A stretch of 34,616 nt of DNA from Oscillospiraceae bacterium (GCA_020024475.1 JAHHTS010000021.1:1-34616); one strand, 5' to 3'; shown: positions 17,575-26,182, numbered from the stretch's first letter. The notes: a model not told the origin generated them from the sequence alone. Numbers and translations are program-made.

Positions 17575-17928
17575 TCAATAAGTATCCATAAGTCCAAAAC
17601 TTATATTGAGTGCTTTATTCACTTTATCCAAATCCACATCGGTAATACTGCCTGTTTTTTCTTTCAGTCTCCGTTTGTCTATGGTACGTATCTGCTCAAG
17701 AAGTATAACACTGTCTTTTGCAAGACCACAGCTATCACCCTTAATTGAAATATGTGTTGGCATAATCGTTTTATCTTTTTTAGATGTTATTGCCGCCGCT
17801 ATCACTGTTGGTGAATGTCTGTTTCCCACATCATTTTGAACTATAAGTACCGGTCTTGTGCCCCCCTGTTCGCTACCAACAACAGGACTTAAATCAGCGT
17901 AAAAAACTTCCCCTCTTTTTACATCCAT
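17575..17928 (-). CDS. mazF: MazF/NdoA endoribonuclease toxin (PemK family), no antitoxin gene nearby
   Basis: 117 residues, normal length for Firmicute MazF. It would cut mRNA at short specific sequences. The family signature is complete: R-G-E-V-F-Y-A-D-L-S-P-V-V-G-S-E-Q-G-G-T-R-P-V-L-I-V-Q-N is the N-terminal catalytic strand and loop region (Arg in G-T-R-P), then T-V-I-A-A-A-I-T-S. The ATG at 17928 is chosen because GGAG lies 8 bases before it; a GTG three codons earlier overlaps that ribosome site. A MazE antitoxin normally precedes the toxin, often after alr, but nothing upstream on the minus strand looks like one. Confidence 0.93.
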   Translation of the reverse strand: MDVKRGEVFYADLSPVVGSEQGGTRPVLIVQNDVGNRHSPTVIAAAITSKKDKTIMPTHISIKGDSCGLAKDSVILLEQIRTIDKRRLKEKTGSITDVDLDKVNKALNISFGLMDTY

Positions 17929-18306
17929 ATTTTTCACTCCTTTGTTTTCTGCTCTTATTATTGATATTTAAAAAGAAGTTTAATCATTTTTTATTATTTT
18001 ATTTATCGCATTATATTATTTTATTTTCAATATACTTATAGTTTATTCCTGTAAAAATTATACTTTTTGTATCTTTTGAATATAAACCAAAAATAAACAA
18101 GTGATTCTAACTAGTAATGATAATTTTTAATAATGATATCTGAAAAATATGTTATGTACTTTTCCCTTTTATAATAATTTATCTTTAATTCTATTCATCG
18201 TTACGATTGATATAGTTTTCACTAGCTCCATTATTATAGCAAAAACGCCATTTCCAAGACTATTATTTACAGTCTTTGAAATGGCATTTTTATTATTAAT
18301 TAAAAT
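17929..18306. other. 378-base AT-rich spacer without a gene
   Basis: It holds the mazF promoter region, not clearly placeable, and at its right end the terminator of the padR operon. No MazE-like short frame with a ribosome site was found on the minus strand. Confidence 0.5.
18243..18288 (-). terminator. Terminator of the padR-DUF1700-DUF4097 operon
   Basis: A long stem pairs AACGCCATTTCCAAGAC (left arm) with GTCTTTGAAATGGCATT (right arm), one internal mismatch and one G-T pair, around an 11-base loop. On the minus strand TTTTTGC follows. Confidence 0.8.
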
Positions 18307-19014
18307 TTATTCTGTATCAATATTTATATATCCTGAAACGCTCTTTGCAGTTAACATTGGATTATCATGACCTAAGCTGAGCTTACGCCCTTGGTCATTA
18401 CCATTAAGGGTAATCATACCAACACTCTTTGCTTCAATACCTTCAAAGTTTGCTTCTACATTAATATCTCCGGACACGGTTTCTAGTTCGGCTTTCTCTG
18501 TAACCTGTGCATCAGTCAAACTTATGTCATCAGAAACTGACTTTGCACGGAGTGTATCGCAGTTAACATTTGAGATTTGAACGGAACCTGAAGTTGTATC
18601 AAAATAACCATCCTTGAAGTTATATGATAAAAGAGTGATGTCACCAGAAACTGTTTTTAAATAGAGTGAATCAAATTCAGTTCCTTCTGGAACTGTAATT
18701 ACAACAGTCCAGTGCCCGCTACTTGGTTTCCATCGAGAATCAAATCCGGTATCAAAATATAGTGTGTCATTTTTTACCTCAACCTGTTTCACTTTTTCAC
18801 GACCATGAAGATTATATGAAATTGAAAAACTATCACCTTTTTCAATGGTCACATCGCCAGACAATACGGAAAGCTGAATGTTGCTGAAAGGTTTCAGTTC
18901 CTTATCTGCACTAGACCTAACTTCAGATTTGTCTAACATTAGCCAACCTAATCCAAACAGTAACATGCCAGACCGAACGGCAATTCCAAATATTAACAAT
19001 AACTTACGCTTCAT
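18307..19014 (-). CDS. DUF4097 beta-repeat protein, membrane-anchored
   Basis: 235 residues. A Lys/Arg start and hydrophobic helix (about 4-27) anchor it in the membrane, and the rest is a DUF4097-type beta-solenoid exposed outside: repeated short strands of the form V-S-G-D-I with Ser-Gly-Asp turns (L-S-V-L-S-G-D-V, K-T-V-S-G-D-I, T-T-S-G-S-V, E-T-V-S-G-D-I, K-S-V-S-G-Y-I). It is the last gene of a PadR-DUF1700-DUF4097 operon and overlaps the DUF1700 gene by 11 bases, with AAGGAG about 9 bases before the ATG. The family has no settled biochemical function; the operon type is thought to respond to envelope conditions. Confidence 0.9.
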   Translation of the reverse strand: MKRKLLLIFGIAVRSGMLLFGLGWLMLDKSEVRSSADKELKPFSNIQLSVLSGDVTIEKGDSFSISYNLHGREKVKQVEVKNDTLYFDTGFDSRWKPSSGHWTVVITVPEGTEFDSLYLKTVSGDITLLSYNFKDGYFDTTSGSVQISNVNCDTLRAKSVSDDISLTDAQVTEKAELETVSGDINVEANFEGIEAKSVGMITLNGNDQGRKLSLGHDNPMLTAKSVSGYINIDTE

Positions 19015-19597
19015 GGCGAGATCTCCTTCTAATATATTTTGTGATGAATAATGTTATGCTGTCAATTACTTTTTTTGTAACCCAAATTATGAGTGCTAAA
19101 AAGGTGCATCCCATTGGTGTCAAAACCAAAAAGCTTCCCAAACTCATCAGTAAAGCTCCTGGCTGAAATGGAACAATATAGGTAAATCCATGAATCAATG
19201 CCCAAATGCCTGAAATTGCAATTGCAATACTGGAAATAATTAACGGAAAGAATATACTAATCACTGAAACCAACAGTGCAAATATTACACTGACAAACAC
19301 TATGATGGCAGATGCAGATAGTGGAAAACACATTAAAGCTGCCAAACAAATCAAAAAACCTCTGCCTGTATTTCCTTTCTTCTCCGAATCCGGATTAATT
19401 TCTTTTGCTGCGGCTTCAGTATAAATAACAGCTGTGAGTTCTCTAGGAGAACCGAAATGTTTTATCATTTCATCACCATTTTCAATACCTGCCTCAGATG
19501 CGTACTCTCTATAAAATGAAATCACCTCACGGCGCTCGTCTTCAGTAAGACGTTTTAGATTCTTTGCGAGTTCCTCGAAATATTCGTTTAGGCTCAT
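19004..19597 (-). CDS. DUF1700 family membrane protein
   Basis: 197 residues. The N-terminal 60 residues are a soluble helical segment typical of DUF1700 (L-N-E-Y-F-E-E-L, E-R-R-E-V-I-S-F-Y-R-E-Y, then F-G-S-P-R-E-L). Residues about 80-185 hold about four hydrophobic segments, ending in a basic tail. Proteins of this family are nearly always next to a PadR regulator and often act as a regulatory membrane partner. Its ATG overlaps the TGA of padR (ATGA), with GAAGGAGG just upstream, so translation is coupled. Confidence 0.9.
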   Translation of the reverse strand: MSLNEYFEELAKNLKRLTEDERREVISFYREYASEAGIENGDEMIKHFGSPRELTAVIYTEAAAKEINPDSEKKGNTGRGFLICLAALMCFPLSASAIIVFVSVIFALLVSVISIFFPLIISSIAIAISGIWALIHGFTYIVPFQPGALLMSLGSFLVLTPMGCTFLALIIWVTKKVIDSITLFITKYIRRRSRHEA

Positions 19598-19908
19598 ACC
19601 TGTCCTCCTTCTAACAATACGTCAATAGCCAACTTAAATTCGTGCCAATCTTCTGCGTATTTCTGTAATGCTAATCTTCCTTCTGCGGTAATTTGATAAT
19701 ATCTTCGGTTGCGACCTTGAAATGCTTGGTCATAGGTTTGCAACAACTGTGCTTTTTGAAGCCTTTTTAGTGCAGGATACAGCGCTGACTCTGAAACATC
19801 TAAAATCTCTCTGACCTGCTGTGTGAGTAGATAACCATATTTATCAGCTCTATTTAGAATCCCTAGAACAACAAAGTCTAAAATTGCACCACCAATTTGA
19901 AATCCCAA
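19594..19908 (-). CDS. PadR family transcriptional regulator
   Basis: 104 residues, a short PadR with a winged-helix DNA-binding domain. Hallmarks are the N-terminal G-A-I-L-D-F-V-V-L-G-I-L, L-Y-P-A-L-K-R-L-Q-K in the recognition region, R-R-Y-Y-Q-I-T-A-E-G-R in the wing, and a C-terminal dimerisation helix. The start is TTG at 19908 with AGAGGAGG 7 bases upstream. It leads an operon with DUF1700 and DUF4097 genes. PadR proteins usually repress their own promoter; the tandem repeat at 19953-19977 across the -35 region is a candidate operator. Confidence 0.94.
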   Translation of the reverse strand: MGFQIGGAILDFVVLGILNRADKYGYLLTQQVREILDVSESALYPALKRLQKAQLLQTYDQAFQGRNRRYYQITAEGRLALQKYAEDWHEFKLAIDVLLEGGQV

Positions 19909-19941
19909 AATTTTACCTCCTCTTGTTTTTAGCTTAATGAT

Positions 19942-19971
19942 ATTATAAAACGAATAGTATCATAATGTCAA
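19942..19971 (-). promoter_or_regulatory. Promoter of the padR operon
   Basis: On the minus strand a perfect TTGACA (19971-19966) and perfect TATAAT (19947-19942) are separated by 18 bases. Transcription would start near 19935. Confidence 0.82.
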
Positions 19972-19977
19972 TAGTAT
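19953..19977. promoter_or_regulatory. Tandem AATAGTAT repeats over the padR -35 region
   Basis: AATAGTAT occurs at 19953-19960 and 19970-19977, a 17-base period. One copy lies in the spacer and the other overlaps the -35 box. This is a candidate binding site for PadR itself; not a known consensus that I can name. Confidence 0.5.
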
Positions 19978-20578
19978 AAATGTATATTCTCAAAATATTC
20001 ACATTTTATATAAATAGAGTATTCGAACAATTACAATTTATATTACACTAAAACAATGAAATAATAATTATGCAGGATTTAAAACACAATATTGTTGTTT
20101 TACTACTTATAAATATCTAAGAGAAATAAGCAAAATCGTATATAATTATCTAAGCGTTATCATTTATAATCTATTATAGTGAATGAACTAATTATAGGAT
20201 TGATTATTTTAATAAAAACAATGAAATATTGTTTTCATTTCAATCAAATAATTTTAACAAATTGTATAAATCACTATATCAACAATAGTATTTATTGATT
20301 TTATGATATAACTTCTGCTTGATTTGATATTTTCTATAAAACTTTTATGTTATGATTTGATAAGTCATAAAAAATATTTTTAGCACGACTTTATACTTTA
20401 CCAATATAATTATATAGTCTGCCTTTTGTCACATAGTGTAATAAATCGCCTTGTTATATTTGCATCATCTATATATTTTTTTGAATGGATTCAATAAAAT
20501 TTTCTTAGTCTTATCTTTTCTATAATTAAAATCATAAATATCGTGTTGTCAAATCAACATATCTATTACTCATTAAAA

Positions 20579-20604
20579 AGGCACTAATCTTTCGATTAGT
20601 GCCT
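20579..20604 (-). terminator. Terminator of fprA
   Basis: An 11-bp perfect stem (AGGCACTAATC/GATTAGTGCCT) with loop TTTC, followed on the minus strand by TTTTTAATG, about 70 bases past the fprA stop. Confidence 0.87.
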
Positions 20605-20672
20605 AACTCAACATTATAATTACTGAATTTATTTTATCAATTTACAACAACCGTGCATTTGTGTTGATTGTT

Positions 20673-21872
20673 TTATTTGTTAATATCTGCAACTATTGCA
20701 TTTGCGAGGGTTTCAATCTGTTGTTGTTCTCTAAGTGATGATTTAATAAGAACTTTTTCATTCATGATAGTAATGTTTTTCATTGTGGACAAAATTTCTG
20801 TCACGGTTTTTACAACTGCAGGTGACCATGTGCCATTTTCAATAATTGCAACGGTTCTATTCTGTAAATTAAGTGCTTTCATATCAACAACAAAATGTTC
20901 CATCTTAGGGTGCAAACCAAGATTATATGTTGGACTTGCAATAACAATATGGCTATATTTGAAAGCCAAAGAAATAAGTTCAGATGTATCTGTAACAGAA
21001 ACATCTCTCACCCGAATATCATGAACGCCTTTATCTGCCAGTGAAAGTGCTAATGCATTTGCAGCGCTCTCTGTGTTGCCATACATTGAAGCATATGCTA
21101 CAAGAACCCCTTTTACTTCTGGCTGATATTTACTCCACAAATTATATTTTGAAACAAAATCACAAATATTTGTTCTCCATATAAGGCCATGAAGAGGTGC
21201 TATCATATTTATATCAAGTGCAGATGCTTTTTTTAGAATTGCCTGTGTTTGTGTTCCGTATTTACCAACAATGTTTGAGTAATATCTGCGTGCTTCTGCA
21301 TACCATTTCTCATCAACTATTGTTTCATCATTAAATATTGTTCCATCAAGAGCTCCAAATGAGCCAAATGCGTCTGCTGAGAAAAGAATACCTGTTTTTT
21401 CTTCATAACTAAACATAACCTCAGGCCAATGCACCATTGGTGCTGCTAGAAACTTAAGTGAATGGACACCTAATTCCAATGTATCCCCTTCTTTTATAAT
21501 AATTGCTCTGTCACCAAGTTCTTCTCCGAAAAATTGCTCAATCATTTGATTTGCTTTTAGTGAACAAACAACTTTCATTTCTGGGAACATTTCTATAAGA
21601 CGACCTATATTTGCCCCATGATCTGGTTCCATATGGTGAACAATGAGATAGTCAAGACTGCGTCCATTAAGAAGTGCTTTTACATTTTCAAAAAACGCAT
21701 CAGAAACAAAACGATCTACCGTGTCAAGAACTGCTGTTTTCTCATCATCAATAAAATATGAGTTATATGAAACACCATTTTCCAGTGGAAACATATTTTC
21801 AAATAATGCCAAACGACGATCATTTGAACCAATGTAATAAATATTATCTTTGAGTTCTCTTATTGTCCTCAT
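20673..21872 (-). CDS. fprA: FprA family flavodiiron protein
   Basis: 399 residues, the normal length of an A-type flavoprotein. It reduces oxygen to water or nitric oxide to nitrous oxide, protecting anaerobes in the cytoplasm. The N-terminal metallo-beta-lactamase-like domain holds the diiron ligands in order: H-x-E-x-D-H (His80, Glu82, Asp84, His85), His148, Asp167 and His228. The C-terminal flavodoxin domain starts near residue 255 with the FMN loop A-S-M-Y-G-N-T-E. No rubredoxin or flavin reductase domain is fused, so electrons come from another gene. AAGGAG precedes the ATG. Tandem 17-base repeats lie between the -10 box and the start. Confidence 0.96.
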   Translation of the reverse strand: MRTIRELKDNIYYIGSNDRRLALFENMFPLENGVSYNSYFIDDEKTAVLDTVDRFVSDAFFENVKALLNGRSLDYLIVHHMEPDHGANIGRLIEMFPEMKVVCSLKANQMIEQFFGEELGDRAIIIKEGDTLELGVHSLKFLAAPMVHWPEVMFSYEEKTGILFSADAFGSFGALDGTIFNDETIVDEKWYAEARRYYSNIVGKYGTQTQAILKKASALDINMIAPLHGLIWRTNICDFVSKYNLWSKYQPEVKGVLVAYASMYGNTESAANALALSLADKGVHDIRVRDVSVTDTSELISLAFKYSHIVIASPTYNLGLHPKMEHFVVDMKALNLQNRTVAIIENGTWSPAVVKTVTEILSTMKNITIMNEKVLIKSSLREQQQIETLANAIVADINK

Positions 21873-21917
21873 TTTTGTTCTCCTTTATTTCATATAGATT
21901 TATTTTTACTACGTTTC

Positions 21918-21955
21918 TTTAACGATATTAATTAAATATTTAACGATACTAATTA
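21918..21955. promoter_or_regulatory. Tandem 17-base repeats at the fprA promoter
   Basis: TTTAACGATATTAATTA (21918-21934) is repeated at 21939-21955 as TTTAACGATACTAATTA, one mismatch, at exactly 21 bases, about two helical turns. The upstream copy overlaps the -10 box and the other lies in the early transcribed region, the arrangement of a repressor operator pair. Confidence 0.55.
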
Positions 21956-21980
21956 TATCTTTTTTGTAGACTTTTCTCAA
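21952..21980 (-). promoter_or_regulatory. Promoter of fprA
   Basis: On the minus strand TTGAGA (21980-21975) and a perfect TATAAT (21957-21952) are separated by 17 bases. Transcription would start near 21945, within the tandem repeat pair. The -35 box is only 18 bases past the acpS stop codon. Confidence 0.75.
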
Positions 21981-21997
21981 GTGTTGAAATAACCAAA

Positions 21998-22378
21998 TCA
22001 AAGATTTATTATGCTTATTTTTTTCTCTAAAATTACCATTGCTATAGCAGTATCTTTTTCGTGAGAGAGAGATACCTGAGCATCATAATCAACCATAATT
22101 TCAGCAGCTTTTCCGTAAAAATTAAAATACGGACAACCTTGACTATCTCTAAGTATTTCTACTTCATTAAGTTCGAAATTTCTTATGCCTGTTCCTAAAG
22201 CTTTAGACAGTGCCTCCTTGGCGGCAAAGTTTGCCCGTAGTGATGAAAACTTCGGCTTTGGCTGATTATAAAATTCTCTCAGCTCATTTTCAGTAAAGAC
22301 ATGCTGTGCAAAATTTGATTTAACAAAACTTTTTTCTATTCTTGAAATTGTGGTAATATCTACACCGATTTTATACAT
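21998..22378 (-). CDS. acpS: Holo-[acyl-carrier-protein] synthase
   Basis: 126 residues, normal length. It moves 4'-phosphopantetheine from CoA to acyl carrier protein. The magnesium and catalytic signature is present: G-V-D-I with Asp7, and F-A-A-K-E-A-L-S-K-A-L-G-T-G with Glu55, plus V-S-L-S-H-E near the C-terminus. AGGAGG lies 6 bases before the ATG. The promoter is back to back with that of pheST. No terminator separates it from fprA downstream, though fprA has its own promoter. Confidence 0.95.
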   Translation of the reverse strand: MYKIGVDITTISRIEKSFVKSNFAQHVFTENELREFYNQPKPKFSSLRANFAAKEALSKALGTGIRNFELNEVEILRDSQGCPYFNFYGKAAEIMVDYDAQVSLSHEKDTAIAMVILEKKISIINL

Positions 22379-22408
22379 AAGCCACCTCCTTAACTATCAT
22401 ATTTATTA

Positions 22409-22430
22409 TTATATAACACATTTGTGTCAA
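22409..22430 (-). promoter_or_regulatory. Possible promoter of acpS
   Basis: On the minus strand a perfect TTGACA (22430-22425) is followed after 16 bases by TAATAA, a weak -10. The -35 lies 3 bases from the -35 of the divergent pheS promoter. Confidence 0.5.
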
Positions 22431-22433
22431 CTA

Positions 22434-22462
22434 TTGCAAATTTAGTAAAAAAATGATAAAAT
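22434..22462 (+). promoter_or_regulatory. Promoter of the T-box-pheST operon
   Basis: TTGCAA (22434-22439) and TAAAAT (22457-22462) are separated by 17 bases. This gives a start near 22470, just ahead of the T-box leader. Confidence 0.7.
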
Positions 22463-22489
22463 AAATTTTATAAAATTCTATGAACAAGA

Positions 22490-22713
22490 AAAGTACATTT
22501 TATTTCTTTTGAAAAAGAGAGCGTTGGCTGGTGAAATAACGCAATAGAGTAAAATGGAAGTTCCCTTGGGAGAAGCGGACTGAAATTACAGTAGGTTTTG
22601 CCGGTTACACACCGTTATATGTGAGAATGAGTGTTTGCTTATTATGCAAAAATATGGGTGGTACCACGGAGATTACAGTCTTCGTCCCTGAATTTAGGGG
22701 CGAAGACTTTTTT
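22490..22713 (+). ncRNA. T-box riboswitch, tRNA-Phe specific
   Basis: A leader with the T-box layout: a GAGAG-type start and GGCTGGTGAAA in Stem I, then GGAAGTTCCC in which TTC at 22561-22563 is the likely specifier codon for phenylalanine. The T-box sequence GGGTGGTACCACGG lies at 22656-22669. The terminator is a 13-bp stem (arms 22677-22689 and 22696-22708, one G-T pair) with a 6-base loop and a T-run. Uncharged tRNA-Phe should pair with specifier and T-box and prevent termination, inducing pheST. Confidence 0.95.
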
Positions 22714-22757
22714 GTTGTTTTCGCCCAGGAAAACCACTTTAATAAAGGAGAAAATCA

Positions 22758-23777
22758 ATGAAAGAACAATTAGAAAGCATTAGAGTCAACGCTCTTGCAG
22801 AGATTGAAAGCGCTAACTCCCTTGCACAGCTTGATGAAATTCGTGTTCGTTATGCCGGTAAAAAAGGCGAAGTTACATCTATTCTTAAGCAAATGGGCAA
22901 ACTTAGTGCACAAGAAAGGCCTGTTATGGGCGCTCTCGCCAACGAAGTTAGAGCAAATATTGAAGAAAAATTATCAGAAAAAATTGCTGCTATCAATGCA
23001 GAAATGCTTGAAAAGCAGCTTAAAGATGAAGAAATTGACATCACACTACCTGGTAAAGAGTTAGAAATGGGTAAACGCCACCCTCTTCAACTAGTTCTTG
23101 ATGAATTTAAAGAAATATTTTTAGGTATGGGCTTTGAAGTTGTTGATGGCCCTGAAGTTGAATACGATAACTACAACTTTACAATGCTCAATATGCCAGA
23201 AAGTCACCCTTCAAGAGACACACAAGATACATTCTACATAACAGAAAATATTCTTCTGCGTACACAGACAACTCCTATGGAAGTAAGAACAATGCTTAAT
23301 CAGAAACCTCCTATAAGAGTTATCGTTCCTGGTCGTGTTTACCGTGCCGATGAAATAGATGCAACTCATTCACCTTTGTTTCACCAGATTGAAGGTCTTG
23401 TGGTTGAAGAAGGTCTTACTTTCGCTGACCTTAAAGGAACTCTAGAGGCATTTGTTAAAAAGATGTTTGGCGAAGATACAAAAGTGCGTTTTCGTCCTCA
23501 CCACTTTGCCTACACAGAGCCTAGTGCTGAAATGGATATGACATGTTTCAAATGTGGTGGCAAGGGCTGCAGTATGTGTAAAGGCGAAGGCTGGATTGAA
23601 ATTTTAGGCTGTGGTGTTACAAACCCAGTAGTTCTTGAAACTTGTGGTATCGACAGTACAAAATACACAGGTTTTGCATTTGGTATGGGCCTTGAAAGGC
23701 TTACAATGATGAAATACAATATAGATGATTTGCGCTTGCTATATGAAAATGATATGCGCTTTTTGTCACAGTTTTAA
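22758..23777 (+). CDS. pheS: Phenylalanine-tRNA ligase, alpha subunit
   Basis: 339 residues, normal length. It is the catalytic subunit of the alpha2-beta2 enzyme that charges tRNA-Phe. An N-terminal coiled-coil tRNA-binding region (about 1-85) is followed by the class II core: motif 2 F-R-P-H-H-F-A-Y-T-E-P-S-A-E-M-D and motif 3 G-M-G-L-E-R-L-T-M. Between them lies a Cys-rich loop C-F-K-C-G-G-K-G-C-S-M-C, present in many clostridial PheS. AAGGAG precedes the ATG at 22758. Expression depends on the T-box. pheT follows after 11 bases. Confidence 0.97.
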   Translation: MKEQLESIRVNALAEIESANSLAQLDEIRVRYAGKKGEVTSILKQMGKLSAQERPVMGALANEVRANIEEKLSEKIAAINAEMLEKQLKDEEIDITLPGKELEMGKRHPLQLVLDEFKEIFLGMGFEVVDGPEVEYDNYNFTMLNMPESHPSRDTQDTFYITENILLRTQTTPMEVRTMLNQKPPIRVIVPGRVYRADEIDATHSPLFHQIEGLVVEEGLTFADLKGTLEAFVKKMFGEDTKVRFRPHHFAYTEPSAEMDMTCFKCGGKGCSMCKGEGWIEILGCGVTNPVVLETCGIDSTKYTGFAFGMGLERLTMMKYNIDDLRLLYENDMRFLSQF

Positions 23778-23788
23778 GGAGGATAATT

Positions 23789-26173
23789 ATGAACGCATCA
23801 GTTAATTGGCTTAAAGAATATGCTCCGTTTGACTGTGATATTCACAGATTTAGCGAAGATATGACTATGGTTGGTCAAAAAGTTGAAACTTTTAAAACAG
23901 AATCTGACAAATGTAAAAATGTTGTCGTAGGTAAAGTTCTCTCAATAAGCGAACACCCTCACGCTGATAAATTGGTTGTTTGTCAAATAGATATAGGAAA
24001 TGAAACTCTTCAAATTTGCACCGGTGCCCATAACCTTAAAGTAGGCGACCTTATTCCGGTTGCTCTTGACGGCTCAATTTTACCTTGTGGTAAAGAAATT
24101 CACAACGGGGAACTTCGTGGTGTTGCAAGCAATGGTATGCTTTGTTCTATTGGTGAGCTTGGTTTTACTACCCACGATTTTCCTAATGCAGTTGAAGATG
24201 GCATTATGGTGCTTGACGAAGAATACCCTCTCGGCACTGATATAGTAAAAGCATTGGGTATGGACGACTATTCAGTTGAATTTGAAATAACACCTAATCG
24301 TCCTGACTGTCTTTCTATTCTCGGTCTTGCAAGAGAAGCAGGTGCTGCATTTAATGTTCCTTTTACCGCTCCTGAAACCCATTTTCCTGAAGGCGAAGGC
24401 GACATCAAAGACCTTCTTAAAGTGACAATTCACGATAACCACTGTCAAAGATATTCAGCTGGTATGATTAAAAATGTTCGTGTTAAACCAAGTCCAAAAT
24501 GGATGAGAGAAAGACTGCGTATGTGTGGTGTGCGCCCTATAAACAACATTGTCGATATAACTAACTATGTAATGCTTCTTTACGGTCATCCAATGCATGC
24601 ATTTGACTATAAATATGTAAATGGCAATGAAATAAATATTCGTATGGCAAAATCTGGAGAAGAAATTATGACTCTCGATGGGGTGCAGCGAAAGCTTAGT
24701 GAAAAAATGCTTGTAATCGCTGATGAAAAAGACCCTATAGCTGTTGCAGGGGTTATGGGTGGCGAATATTCAGGTGTTTATGAAGACACAAATATGGTAG
24801 TTTTCGAATCAGCTTGTTTCGACGGTCCATGTGTTCGTGCAACAAGCCGTATGCTTAACCTTAGAACTGAAGCAAGCGGTAAATATGAAAAAGGTCTAAA
24901 CCCAGATAACTGCCTTTCTGCTTTGCAAATGGCTCTTATGCTTGTAAAACAGCTCGATGCTGGTGATATTATTGGCGGTTATATAGACAATTATCCATGC
25001 CCACGAACTGAAAGAAAAGTTGAATTTGACTTTGAAAGAGTTAACAAAATTCTTGGAACTGATATTTCTAAAGAAGAAATGATTAGGATTCTCGCTTGTC
25101 TTAATATGAAGGTGGAAAACAATATTATTACAGTGCCTACAAGTCGCTACGATATCGCAAAAGACAAAGTGACTGAAATGAATGATATTGCTGAAGAAAT
25201 TGCTCGTGTATATGGATACAACAAACTTCCAAGCACAATAATGAAAGGGGTCGCTGTTGCAAAACCAACAGAAATTCAGCGATTTACAAAAAAAGTTGTT
25301 AACGCTTTGTTGGGCTATGGTTTCTATGAAATTGAAACATTCTCATTCTACTCACCTAAAAACTTTGACCTTCTAAATATTCCTGCTGATAGCTGGCTTA
25401 GAAAACCTGTTGTCATCTCAAACCCTCTTGGCGAAGATACTTCTATTATGAGAACAACTGCTGTTGCTTCTATGATGGAAGTTATTACAAGAAACTTTAA
25501 CAGCCGTGTACCTTCATTGGCCTTATTTGAAAATGCAAAAGAATATTGGCCAATTGATGGCGAAGACCTTCCAAAAGAACCTGAAAAATTTATATTAGGT
25601 TGTTATGGAACTGAAAAAGACTTCTTCTTCTTAAAAGGTGTTATTGAAAAGCTAGTTTGGAGTCTTGACATAAAAGACCTTCGCTTTGTTCGCAATACAG
25701 ATGGTGGTACATATCATCCTGGTCGCTGTGCCGACATATATATTGGCGATATTAAAATTGGTGTTATGGGTGAAGTACACCCGATTGTTCTTTCAAACTA
25801 TGGCGTAAAAACAAAAGTTTGCATCGCAGATATTAACAGCGAGTTGCTATTCAATAGCATTGAAGGCGTACATCAGTATGTTTCACTCGCACGTTTCCCT
25901 GCACTTACAAGAGATATAGCTGTTGTTTGTGATGAAAAAGTTACAAACGGCGAAATTATGGATGTTATTAAATCAAGTTGCAATGGTAAACTAGAAAGTG
26001 TTAAACTTTTTGATATATACCGTGGTTCACATATTGAAGATGGTAAAAAGAGTATGGCTTACAGCATAGTCCTTAGAGATAAAGAAGCTACTCTCACTGA
26101 TAAAATTGCAGATGCTTGCATTGAAGAAATTTTGAATAATTTATCAAAAATTAATGTATTTTTGAGAAGATAA
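23789..26173 (+). CDS. pheT: Phenylalanine-tRNA ligase, beta subunit
   Basis: 794 residues, normal length. The beta subunit carries a tRNA-binding OB-fold domain (about 40-150, with E-H-P-H-A-D-K-L), B3/B4 editing domain that removes mischarged tyrosine, B5 domain, and a C-terminal ferredoxin-like anticodon-binding domain beginning with F-P-A-L-T-R-D-I-A-V. AAGGAGG precedes the ATG. It is co-transcribed with pheS. No terminator follows; ireB behind it has its own promoter but may also receive read-through. Confidence 0.97.
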   Translation: MNASVNWLKEYAPFDCDIHRFSEDMTMVGQKVETFKTESDKCKNVVVGKVLSISEHPHADKLVVCQIDIGNETLQICTGAHNLKVGDLIPVALDGSILPCGKEIHNGELRGVASNGMLCSIGELGFTTHDFPNAVEDGIMVLDEEYPLGTDIVKALGMDDYSVEFEITPNRPDCLSILGLAREAGAAFNVPFTAPETHFPEGEGDIKDLLKVTIHDNHCQRYSAGMIKNVRVKPSPKWMRERLRMCGVRPINNIVDITNYVMLLYGHPMHAFDYKYVNGNEINIRMAKSGEEIMTLDGVQRKLSEKMLVIADEKDPIAVAGVMGGEYSGVYEDTNMVVFESACFDGPCVRATSRMLNLRTEASGKYEKGLNPDNCLSALQMALMLVKQLDAGDIIGGYIDNYPCPRTERKVEFDFERVNKILGTDISKEEMIRILACLNMKVENNIITVPTSRYDIAKDKVTEMNDIAEEIARVYGYNKLPSTIMKGVAVAKPTEIQRFTKKVVNALLGYGFYEIETFSFYSPKNFDLLNIPADSWLRKPVVISNPLGEDTSIMRTTAVASMMEVITRNFNSRVPSLALFENAKEYWPIDGEDLPKEPEKFILGCYGTEKDFFFLKGVIEKLVWSLDIKDLRFVRNTDGGTYHPGRCADIYIGDIKIGVMGEVHPIVLSNYGVKTKVCIADINSELLFNSIEGVHQYVSLARFPALTRDIAVVCDEKVTNGEIMDVIKSSCNGKLESVKLFDIYRGSHIEDGKKSMAYSIVLRDKEATLTDKIADACIEEILNNLSKINVFLRR

Positions 26174-26182
26174 GTTTAGTAC

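Larger units (their letters stand above)
19909..20672. other. 764-base AT-rich spacer: padR promoter and fprA terminator, otherwise empty
   Basis: The left end has the padR promoter and its tandem repeat; the right end has the fprA terminator. Between about 19980 and 20575 I see no gene with a ribosome site and no recognisable RNA. Confidence 0.5.

Noticed and set aside
22500..22713. Possible small RNA or attenuator peptide ahead of pheS
   Set aside because: The T-box sequence, specifier codon and terminator explain the whole region.
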